Part shown: piece after piece, positions 45,101 through 52,560 of the stretch
How positions within the stretch are numbered: the first letter of the stretch is position 1
Layout of the letters: each line of letters starts with the position of its first letter
Origin: Rhea pennata
Taxonomy: Eukaryota > Chordata > Aves > Rheiformes > Rheidae
Direction: 5' to 3'
Length of the DNA stretch: 64,000 nucleotides
NCBI RefSeq assembly: GCF_028389875.1
Contig: NC_084687.1
Coordinates: 5,926,157 to 5,990,156, forward strand
Notes under the pieces: generated by a model
What the model was told of the DNA's origin: nothing
Seen by the model: only the letters and a program-made list of their open reading frames with translations
Database searches by the model: none
Made by a program: the position numbers and the translations under genes

Positions 45101-47690
45101 AACGTAAACTTGCAGCTTTGCTTCAGGCAGCTGGTTTCCTTGCTCTCTGACTGGGAGAGGTTATTGTACCAGGACAAAATTGCTATTGAGACAAAGAGAG
45201 CTACTTACTGGGAATGATGTTATATTAAATGGTGTTTGGGGAATAATGCAAAGAGCAAATTACCTTGCAGTGATTGAGTGCAATCCACTGGCTATTACAG
45301 CAGCAAAGAATAGGAGTGAGGGGGAGGCGTTTAGAAGAAGAGGATGTTGCAGAAATTGGATTTTTATTGCAAGGTTGCTTTTAAAGTGATTATCTATTCC
45401 TCTGGGTTTAGGTGTGGGTAGAAAAAAATGATTTTCTATAGTGTCTTAGCATTAAAACCTGCTTTAGACCTGGCCCCAGGTTTTGGTGCATAGACCTGCA
45501 TAGGGTTTCCGATGGAGGGGGGCTCCTAAGCCAGAAGTTTGACTCGAAGCACCCTAGACGGTGCGTTGGCGCGGGGGACGGCGTCGTACCCGCTCCTGCG
45601 GCCCCCGCGACCGGTTCCTCGCTCTTGGCCCTCTGCAGCCTGGGGACGCCGGGGCTTCCCGCGCGGCGACCCCTCACCTTCCTTCTTCACGTTTTGCTGG
45701 AATATTTTTGCATCTGTTTTTCTGTCCTTGAGGAGAACATATTGTGAGTCACAGCTGGATATTTTAAATTTGTTTTTATTTCCACTTTAATCACCTTGTT
45801 TTGAGTTTATTCCTGCTAGCAGTTAAGGTTTGCGGTGTGGCGGGTGTTTTTCTGGCGACTGGAGGTGGACCATTCACCTTAAATACTTTTCTTTGAGCCA
45901 AACCAAACCAAAATCTTTTTGTGCACCTTGCCGCCTGCGGGACGGACAGCACCTCCGCCTTTTGCGGACTCGGTCCCCGAGGGATCGCAGGACGGTTCGG
46001 TGCCGAGGCCGCCCCGCGCCAGCCCCCGGCTGTGCGATATCGTCTGCACAGAAACGGGCCGTGGGAACGGGCTCTGGCACACGTTAGGGGCTGGCAAATC
46101 TTTCCAGCTTTTGTAAGCTTTGAATCTGAAAGCAGAGCGTGCCGGTGTTGACGGAAAGCGCGAAGCCTTCTAGAGCGGAAACTCTCCGTAGGGGAAGAAA
46201 GAGCAGCCTGCGCTTCAGCGCCGGCAGAAGTCGCGGTTCGCAGGTCTCTCGTAGAGGCTGAACTTCCCCGGATTAGTTTGCTGTTAGTGCTGTTTGGATC
46301 GCCCTCGGGCAGTGCCTATTGGCAGAGTTGCAGCTGGAATTACCACACTGTTGTGACTCATTTGCTTTCCTTTAGGATTTTAACTTAAATCTGGTGTGGC
46401 TTGCAGAAAACAATACAAAATTAAAACAAAACAAAGCAAAAAAATTGGCAAATTGCCAAACATTGGCACTTTTCTTGTGTTTTTTTCTTGCTAGGAAAGC
46501 TGGTGAGATAAAGAAGCATCTGAAGAGGCTCAGCAACTGCATCAGTGCCTGCAGCGTGGCGATGACGGAGTGCCAGGACTGCCTGCAGCGCGTAGGTGCT
46601 CGCCGGCTGCAGGCCGGGCGCCGCGGCGCGGGCTTGCCTTGCTTCTCGGCAAGGCTGTCGCTCCTCACTTTGGCTTCCGCGGCGTGCGTGAGTGGGCACA
46701 TACGCGGAGAGACCTACAGGCTTCCTCAGTGGGCTCCTTCTAAACAACTTGCTGCAGTTTTTTGTGGGTGATCCAGATATGAAGTGCTGCTAAGTACCGT
46801 TTTCTCCTGCTGAGCAGAGCAGGGAATGGGTAAATCCTCAGCAGAGGCACCCTTGGCCAAATGACGACCCGTCAGTAAGTAATTAGCCTGTACTCAGATA
46901 CACAGGGAACTGCAGTAGCAGGAAAAGATGATGCTCCTGCTGCAGTTTTTATGGTGGATTGTCTGGCGTTTTCCAGTATAGACACCTAGCAGATGCTCTG
47001 GTCCTTGGATATTTGATTTTACTTGTCCTCATGGGGGGGATGTGCTGGGCATACCCATGCACACACAATTTCCTGGGGGCGTTTCGTCGCCCTCTCTTCC
47101 CGCGAGGAAGCACTCCCCGCTCGGAGGGCCGCGGGGGGACCGGTGCGTGGCAGTGCCCAGAGATTAGACCATAGGAAGCAGCACGTTGCCTGCAGCGAAC
47201 CGTCGACCTCCCTGTCTCTGCAGGCTTTGGACAAGTTTCTCCAGACAGTCCTGGTGGAGGAACGGCATCCGGCCCCGGTCCCTTTGCCTGCTCATCTGAA
47301 CCAGGCACGCCACGATATGGCTTTTAGGTAAGTCCTTGGAGAGCTGGCGAGAAGCAGCCAGAGCCGATGGGAAGTGCTGCTGGATGGGGTCGTGCAGGCA
47401 CGGGGTGTCCGGACACTCGCTCCCCTGAACGATGAGTTTTTGGGAGTGGAGTGTTGGGTTTGCAAGGTCTTGTTTGTGTCTCAACAGGATGCAGGAGCTC
47501 CTAGAGCAAATGAAATTGGTCACGTGCGACCTCCAGCTCAACAACAGCATCATCGAGCGGTGAGTAAGTGTAGCCGGAGCATTGCGTTTGCTTCCCCTGC
47601 GTCAGGACGGAGCCTGTGCTGCTCCGGGAAGTCGTGTCAGGGCTGGACACACTGTCTGAGAAACTGCCCTGCTCTCTGGAGCTGCGATGA
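35270..47690 (+). CDS. IKBKE: IKBKE, inhibitor of NF-kB kinase subunit epsilon
   Basis: IKK-epsilon is the TBK1-like Ser/Thr kinase that, with adaptors such as TANK, phosphorylates IRF3/IRF7 and NF-kB factors in antiviral signalling (family knowledge). Nineteen exons (listed separately) keep one phase, giving 709 codons plus two bases; human is 716 residues. Kinase domain: glycine loop [17 protein letters not shown] with Lys38, HRDIKPGN with Asp135, DFG at 157-159 and Ser172 in the activation loop ([11 protein letters not shown]). The ubiquitin-like domain follows at about 300-385, then the coiled-coil scaffold, and the C-terminal adaptor-binding helix ends NNSIIER. The start at 35270 matches the conserved MQSTxNYLWH N-terminus. 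The C-terminus is unresolved: the last firm exon ends at 47559. Reading through stops at 47563. A 46-nt intron to 47606 would add 27 residues and stop at 47690. Confidence 0.97.
36217..36357 (+). CDS. IKBKE: IKBKE exon with the ATP-binding lysine
   Basis: Residues 30-76: [37 protein letters not shown] and [10 protein letters not shown]. Lys38 of VAVK anchors ATP, and the helix-C Glu is in REFEML. The acceptor is ctttttgtccag and the donor gtaagt. Confidence 0.96.
36987..37116 (+). CDS. IKBKE: IKBKE kinase exon, hinge region
   Basis: Encodes [35 protein letters not shown] and FLIVLQCV. The kinase hinge MEYCSSGSL is near-identical to human. The acceptor is ccctaatgcag and the donor gtgagt. Confidence 0.96.
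37684..37865 (+). CDS. IKBKE: IKBKE catalytic and activation loop exon
   Basis: Encodes [35 protein letters not shown] and [19 protein letters not shown], then YGTEEYL. It contains catalytic Asp135 (HRD), the metal-binding DFG and the activating phosphosite Ser172 at the same residue number as in human. The acceptor is tttgttcctag and the donor gtgagt. Confidence 0.97.
38343..38503 (+). CDS. IKBKE: IKBKE kinase exon, P+1 loop
   Basis: Encodes [39 protein letters not shown] and [14 protein letters not shown]. The [13 protein letters not shown] block is the substrate-binding segment typical of TBK1 and IKK-epsilon. The donor gtaggt splits the Met codon. Confidence 0.96.
39003..39113 (+). CDS. 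IKBKE: IKBKE kinase C-lobe exon
   Basis: Encodes [20 protein letters not shown] and [17 protein letters not shown], part of the C-lobe. The acceptor is cctttcaacag and the donor gtgagt. Confidence 0.95.
39496..39675 (+). CDS. IKBKE: IKBKE end of kinase domain, start of ubiquitin-like domain
   Basis: Encodes [39 protein letters not shown] and [20 protein letters not shown]. The [15 protein letters not shown] block closes the kinase domain. The acceptor is gttgctgcag and the donor gtaagg. Confidence 0.96.
40109..40305 (+). CDS. IKBKE: IKBKE ubiquitin-like domain exon
   Basis: Encodes [35 protein letters not shown] and [17 protein letters not shown], then [13 protein letters not shown]. This is the regulatory ubiquitin-like fold, more diverged than the kinase domain. 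The acceptor has a long T-rich tract (40070-40100). The donor is gtgagt. Confidence 0.95.
40612..40676 (+). CDS. IKBKE: IKBKE exon after the ubiquitin-like domain
   Basis: Encodes [20 protein letters not shown] and AK; human has PALDVPKFVPKVDLQADYNT. The acceptor is gtctctttgcag and the donor gtaggt. Confidence 0.95.
40750..40841 (+). CDS. IKBKE: IKBKE scaffold exon
   Basis: Encodes [20 protein letters not shown] and [10 protein letters not shown], the start of the coiled-coil scaffold. Diverged, but the GLHWV motif and both phases agree with human. The intron before it is only 73 nt. The acceptor is tttgccttgcag and the donor gtaagt. Confidence 0.93.
41181..41204. repeat. (ATT)8 microsatellite
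   Basis: Eight perfect ATT trinucleotides in the IKBKE intron between the exons ending at 40841 and starting at 41442. Confidence 0.9.
41442..41543 (+). CDS. IKBKE: IKBKE scaffold exon (diverged)
   Basis: Encodes [20 protein letters not shown] and [13 protein letters not shown], aligned to the human ATCRRTLEVARTSLLYLSSS helix. Identity is low. The call rests on phase (one base in, two out), the acceptor ctccgttggcag and the donor gtaagt. Confidence 0.85.
42220..42295 (+). CDS. IKBKE: IKBKE scaffold exon
   Basis: Encodes [20 protein letters not shown] and ARLQA, equivalent to human RFSSVAGTPEIQELKAA. The acceptor is ggcttctggcag and the donor gtgagt. The intron that follows is 72 nt. Confidence 0.9.
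42368..42480 (+). CDS. IKBKE: IKBKE scaffold coiled-coil exon
   Basis: Encodes [20 protein letters not shown] and [17 protein letters not shown]. Leucine-rich helix with the LSxCS motif shared with human. The acceptor is cccctccgcag. The donor, AAG|gtttgc, is weak but fixed by phase. Confidence 0.9.
43358..43434 (+). CDS. IKBKE: IKBKE coiled-coil exon
   Basis: Encodes [20 protein letters not shown] and ARTCP; human has IQQIQCCLDKMNFIYKQFKK. The acceptor is cccctctcacag and the donor gtaagt. Confidence 0.95.
43715..43754 (+). CDS. IKBKE: IKBKE 40-nt exon
   Basis: Encodes [12 protein letters not shown] with split codons at both ends. Identical to human over [13 protein letters not shown]. The acceptor is tcctccccccag and the donor gtgagt. 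Confidence 0.96.
44642..44743 (+). CDS. IKBKE: IKBKE coiled-coil exon
   Basis: Encodes [20 protein letters not shown] and [13 protein letters not shown]. Conserved with human VNFSHLAKRLLQVFQEECVQ. The acceptor is cctccggtccttag and the donor gtacca. Confidence 0.95.
46495..46591 (+). CDS. IKBKE: IKBKE coiled-coil exon
   Basis: Encodes [20 protein letters not shown] and [12 protein letters not shown]. It aligns with the human segment ending VGCSVAACNTEAQGVQESL. The acceptor is tttttttcttgctag and the donor gtaggt. Confidence 0.93.
47224..47327 (+). CDS. IKBKE: IKBKE exon before the adaptor-binding helix
   Basis: Encodes [20 protein letters not shown] and [14 protein letters not shown]. It has the proline-rich break seen at this point in human. 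The acceptor is cctgtctctgcag and the donor gtaagt. Confidence 0.93.
47488..47559 (+). CDS. IKBKE: IKBKE C-terminal adaptor-binding exon
   Basis: Encodes [20 protein letters not shown] and IIE plus two bases; human has MQELCEGMKLLASDLLDNNR and IIER. In TBK1-family kinases this helix binds TANK, NAP1 and SINTBAD. It ends at gtgagt. If not spliced, the next codons are CGG TGA. Confidence 0.93.
47606..47690 (+). CDS. IKBKE: Candidate last IKBKE coding exon
   Basis: After gttt-gcttcccctgcgtcag, the phase-matched frame continues [20 protein letters not shown] and PCSLELR to TGA at 47688-47690. The intron would be only 46 nt, unusually short for a vertebrate. No homology to the human LNRVPAPPDV end is visible. 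The alternatives are a stop at 47563 or a more distant unrecognised exon. Confidence 0.4.
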
Positions 47691-48168
47691 GGGAGAGCAG
47701 CACTTGGCACCGAGCAGAACCACAGCTACGTACTGGGTGGTTCACACTGATATTTTAATGAGATTAGGTTTACATCATAGTCTGGCAGCACAAGGGAGTT
47801 TATCTTTCTTGGAAGTTTTAGCATGATCTTCTGTAAATGCTATTTAATGTCCACCACCCTGTTCCCAGCATTTTTCCTGTGCTGCTCTGCCCGGTTAGCT
47901 GCTGGTGGCCGCAGAGAAGTAAATGCTTTCTGTTTCTGGATTAAACTCCATGGAAAAACCAGCATCCTATTGCTGACAAAACCAGCTTGTGCTTCCCCCT
48001 GTGCAACTCTTTTTTTGAAGACCTTAATGCAGAACAGCAATATGAATATCAGAATCTCAAAAAGCTCCTGATCAGGTTTTAAAAGAAAGGAATTCAATGA
48101 TTCAGTCTCTTGCATCCCAGACATGCTTTTACAGGGACTAATTGCGCTGTCATAGCATGTCTACTGTG

Positions 48169-48174
48169 AATAAA
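48169..48174 (+). terminator. IKBKE: Candidate IKBKE poly(A) signal
   Basis: AATAAA about 480-610 bases after the possible IKBKE stop codons. It is the only AATAAA between the last IKBKE exon and the RASSF5 promoter that I noticed. No strong GT-rich element follows. Confidence 0.5.
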
Positions 48175-51100
48175 AAAAGGGGACAAGAAAAGATCTAGTA
48201 TGCTTTGATACGAACACCTTATACCAGCGGACACAGGAATATGCTCAAAGGTTGGTTCCAGACCTGGACTCCAGCCCAGGGCTGCGTGAGTCCAGGCGAT
48301 CACGGTGGAGGTTGCTCTCTTGGCTAAATCCTTCGGTTTGCTCCTGTAGGTTAAGTGGAGCTGCTCCCGCTCCAGGCATTTGAGAGAAGCGGTGGATTTG
48401 CAGCTACTGAAGCAACTGCTTTTCACGGAAGGGAACACTTACGGCACTTTGGGTCGAGAGCAACGGGGATCTCAACGTTCGTGTTTTAGGAATTCTCCTG
48501 CTCTCTGCTCCAGCATTTTTGCACAGTTCACCAGCATTAGCTTTGAGTGGTTTGCAAGCCTTGAGCCTGTGAATATTCGACCAGAAGGTGTTGACCTGGT
48601 GTGGACACTGCACTTGATGGGCGAGAGGCCTGATCCAGCCCCGGACGGCCTTGCCTGGGAGACCCCAGTGTAAGAAAGCGGGCGCCGGCGAAGGCCTGCT
48701 CTGGACAGCAGCATCCTCCTGCGCTTCCATCGATCCATCCGCACCTAAGCCACGTGCTGGGATTGCTGATGGTTGTAGGAACAGGAAGCCAAGGGAGGTT
48801 TCCCTTTTGGGGGGATATTCTGTACGTGTAACCGAGGTCTGTGTCTGTGCGGGAGCGTGTGTGTGCTCCGATTGACGCGGTGTTGAAAGTACACGTCTGT
48901 CCACCTCACCTGCGCGTGCTACTGAGCGCCGGGGCAGGACCTCGGAGGGGCTGAACGCCCCGAGCGCGCTCCGGAAGCATGCCGTTTTGTGACCGTGGGT
49001 TTTATGGGGAGCCGTCATCCGCTGCGGGTGTGGGCAGGGTCCAGCCGCTTGCCAGCTCACAAGGCACGGGGCGGCTGGCCGGAGGGAACCGCGGATGCCT
49101 CCGGGCCGGGGCCAGGGCGGCAGGCGGGATTCGGCAGCCCGGGTGCTGGCCGCGGGCAAGGCAGCACGTCCGCCTCGACCGCCGCCAGGATGCTGCGTGA
49201 AGCCGCTGCTCCGCAGGAACCCCAACGCCCCGCTCCCCACCTCTCCCCCAGCCCCATTTCCAGCGCGTTTCCTGGACGGGACGGCGTCGGCGAAGCCGCA
49301 AGCCTGGAGCCGAGTCTCGGGCTGCTCCGGAGCAGCCTCCGAGCGAGCGGATGGTGCCGGCAAGGGGCAGCCCCACGGCCGGACCTGCCGCTTCCATGCC
49401 CCTTTGCCTGCTGCTCCGGGGACCCGATGGCCCGGGGCGGGAGGACCCCAAGGTCTTCTCCAGTCCCTGGGGATCCCGGCTTCACGCCAGCCTGGCACCG
49501 CCTGGGGAGCAGATGAGCCCATGCGGGGGCAGGTTTGGGGTATTTTGGGGAAGGTTTCGCTTTCCTGCCAGAACAGGCCAGAGGTGCCCGCAGAGCTCTC
49601 CCCCGCGCAGGAAACGGTCTCCAAACGGCGTTTGGCAGAGTCGCAGCATTCCCGTTCATCTTAATTTTAAAACCCAACATCCTGACTGTCAAGCCAAGCT
49701 ACTTATTATAGAAGAGGTGGAACTAAGCCATCGTTTAAAAGCTTGTTTTTTCTCTTGCAAATTATTTTCTATGGTTCTCCCAATTTTATAACTAGCATCA
49801 TTTTTCAATCCAGCTCAAATTTACCGACGTGCCCTATGGGCGCGAAGGGCCAGGAGCCCAGGCCGTGCCTGCTACTACCCCCTCCCTAATCGCAGAGGAC
49901 CTGCACTGACTTGTACCATCCGAGCATTTGACCTGGAGCATGTTCAGCTCTAACAGAAAGGGATTTATTTCTTGGCAAAAAAAAGAAGAAAGAGGGAGGC
50001 AGTTTGTGCTAATAGTCCTTGTCATGCTTAAACTGCCATAACGCAGCCGCTGCGAAGGGAAATCCCTGAGTCCAAACGGAACAGGAATTCTCCTGCCAGT
50101 GTTAATTAGTTGAGTTTTTCTCCCCTCACCCTCAAATACATTAACCTACTAGAGCTTCCTGTGCTGCCAGACTCGAATACCTGCAGGGGAGCCGCGACCC
50201 GCGGAGGGTGAGGACGGCTCTACCTTTGCTCAGCTGTGAGCAAAGCTGCAGCATCTACGCGCGATGATGTTTATTTGCGCTAGTAACCACGGCAGCTGAG
50301 AAGGCTGGCAGAGGTGGGTTAACCGCGGTGTCTAACCGCCCTTCGCCAGCGGAGTTAACTCTTCCGACAGCGGGCTCCTCCGCGGCCTTTCCTGGGGGCT
50401 GTCACCCCGGAGGAGCGGCTTTCCGCGCCCCGCCGCCCAGCCCCGGGGATTTCCTGGGGGGCAGAGACGCCGCAACCCCCAGCAAGTGGCCGGGGACTCC
50501 CCTCCCCGCTGTCACATCGAGAACGAAACCCTGGGACCAGGCTGAGGAGCAAACGTCCAGCGGGCTTTAACTGGTTCCCTGCTGGCCCCGAATCCGCCTC
50601 CACGCGCAGCCTCTGCCGGGAAGAGCCCCGAAAAGCCCCGGCACTGGGAAGAGCCATACCCAGAGGCAAGGCTGCTGCGGGTCGTGGGCAGTAGCAGAGG
50701 ACACGTGAAAATGAACCAGCACCCTAAAAAGGGGAAAAAAGGACCTTAAAATAAGATCTTGCCGCTTAACACAGAACAAAACTAGACTCTTTCAAGCTCT
50801 ATTACTGTTTTGTTACTTTAAGCTTTTGTTAGCGACTGCTTTAGGGCACTGCTCATCTCAGATCCAGTGTTTTAATCCTTTAAACTGAAATTCTTTAAAA
50901 AGGATTCAAATACCCTTGGCTTCTCCTATTCCTGTTCTCAGGAACGCAAGAGAGCTGTGCGCTGCCATGTGCCTAGTAGCGAGCTAGCACAGCCCTGGCT
51001 GCAGCCGCCTCCTCACTGCTTCCGCTCTCGTTCCCACCAAAGTGATTTAGGAGCAACGCTCTTCAGGTCGCAACCGCGCGAGCGGGCGCCGCGGAGGAGG

Positions 51101-52204
51101 GCAGTCTGGTGGCGAGAGGCCCGCCTGAGACCCGGCTTGTTTTCCGGTGCCGTGGGCTGGCCCTTGCATCCCCCTGTCCTCCATCTGCTCCATGGGCACG
51201 AGGACGGTGACTTGTGCCTCTTTAGGACCACGAGGAAGGTGTGACAGTGACAGAGGAGACCTGAGCACCATGCAAGAGATAGGCCCTTGTGGAATTTGGG
51301 AATTTAGGGTTATTTCAGCCTGACTCACTCTGAGATCTCAAGCAAGTCATTTCACCTGGGCTTCAGTGCCTCCACCTGTAAAGGAGGGGACAGCCCAGGG
51401 CGCGGCTGGGGCTGATCGGTGGGGGCTGTCACCTGCGCTGGGGCTGGTTCTCCCTCTGGCTGCAAAGGGCAGAGAGCGCAGGAGGAGCGGGGGACAAGGC
51501 AGCAGCGCTGGGTCTTGCCACCCTCCAAGCTTCGTTTGAGTAGCAGGAGGGGAGGTGAGCCGCCAGCCCGACCCGGGTGTCCTGGGAGCGGGCGCCTGCT
51601 CGGAGCCACGCCAGACCGCGGCCGGACCGTTTTCCCTCTCGCGTATTCTGCAGCCGTGGGAGCCCCGTCGGTGGGGGGGGGGCGGGGCGGAGCCGCTTCA
51701 GCCCGCGGCCCGCGTGGAGCTGCGAGCGGGGACGGACGACTCGCTCCAGGCGCCGCCGCAGCCCCGTCCGCGCGCGGCTGGTGCCTCCTCGCCCTCCGTT
51801 TCGCAGCAGCGCCCGAGGTGAGATGCCGCCCTGCTGTCGGGGCAAACGCTGCTGCTTGTTGCACCGGGCCGGGGCTCGACCGCGGCGCCTGCCCTGGGCG
51901 GGGGGAGGATCCCAGGGGAGGAGGCTCCGGGGGGGTGGGAAGTCCCGCGGGCGGGGAGGTTCGGGGGGTCCCACGGGGGGGAGTTTTCGGGGGGGGGGAG
52001 TCCCGTAGTGAGATGCCTCGGAGGAGGGGGAGTCCCGCGAGGGGGGCGCACGAGGAAAGGTCCCGCGGGGAGGGCTGGCGCGGGAAAGCCCCGCGGGGCA
52101 TTCCCACGGGGGGCCGGCGCGGAGCCGCGCCCCCGGGGCGGGCCGGGCCGGGCCGAGGCGCCTGCGCTGCCCGCGGCCGGGAGCGCAGCCCGGCGCGCCG
52201 AGCC
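48175..52204. other. IKBKE-RASSF5 intergenic region
   Basis: Mixed composition, GC-rich from about 48900. A 406-codon open frame on the minus strand (48404-49624) shows no recognisable domain. From about 51540 the sequence becomes the RASSF5 promoter CpG island. No supported gene. Confidence 0.6.
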
Positions 52205-52560
52205 ATGGCGTCGCCGGCCGTGGGGCCGCGGCCGCGCGCGCTGCCGCCGGGCCGCGGCGCCCCCCGCGCGGCCGCCCCCGCGGAGCCGCGGCGCGGCAGC
52301 CCCGGCGGGGCGCGGGCGGCGCGGCGGCTGCGGCGGCGCCCCGGCGGCGCGGCCGCGCGGCTGCTGCCCGACGTGCGCAGCATCTTCGCGGCGCCGCGGG
52401 AGGCGGCGGCGGAGCGCGGCCGCGGCCACCGCTTCGTCCTGCGCGCCCTGCGCGGCGGCTGGTGCGACCTGTGCGCCGCGGCGGTGCGGGAGCGCGCCCT
52501 GCGCTGCGACTGTGAGTCCTGCCGAGCTGCGCCCTGCCCGCGCCCTGCCCCGCGCTGCCG
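51540..52560. promoter_or_regulatory. RASSF5: CpG island / promoter of RASSF5 long isoform (NORE1A)
   Basis: Extremely CpG-dense sequence surrounds the NORE1A first exon. A G-rich block at 51670-52130 repeats the motif agtcccgcg/ggtcccacg between runs of G and could form G-quadruplexes. No TATA box is evident. In mammals this promoter is a tumour-silenced CpG island (family knowledge). Confidence 0.7.
52205..52511 (+). CDS. RASSF5: RASSF5 NORE1A first coding exon
   Basis: Starts gagccATGG. The N-terminus MASPAVGPRP matches the human MASPAIGQRP segment, and DVRSIF before the C1 domain is conserved. The 102 codons are rich in Arg, Ala and Pro, probably disordered to about residue 70. The C1 half-site follows: HRFVLRALRGGWCDLCAAAV and RERALRC. 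It is shorter than the human exon by several tens of codons. The frame is open upstream, so the start is chosen by homology. The donor is gtgagt. Confidence 0.9.

Larger units (their letters stand above)
35357..47223 (+). other. IKBKE: Introns of IKBKE (summary)
   Basis: Introns range from 72 nt (42296-42367) to 1.75 kb (44744-46494). They hold an (ATT)8 repeat at 41181-41204 and GC-rich patches in intron 1, near 42540-42760 and near 45540-46080. I found no nested gene or RNA. Many short open frames on both strands are unsupported. Confidence 0.7.

Noticed and set aside
47875..47950. Another phase-compatible acceptor for an IKBKE last exon (ccctgttcccag)
   Set aside because: The resulting tail (IFPVLLCPVSCWW and on) shows no relation to known C-termini and seems a chance frame.
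51225..51244. Alternative last IKBKE exon (acceptor tgtgcctctttag, giving RTTRKV then stop)
   Set aside because: Phase-compatible, but it needs a 3.7-kb intron, shows no homology to other IKBKE ends, and I noticed no AATAAA between it and the RASSF5 promoter.
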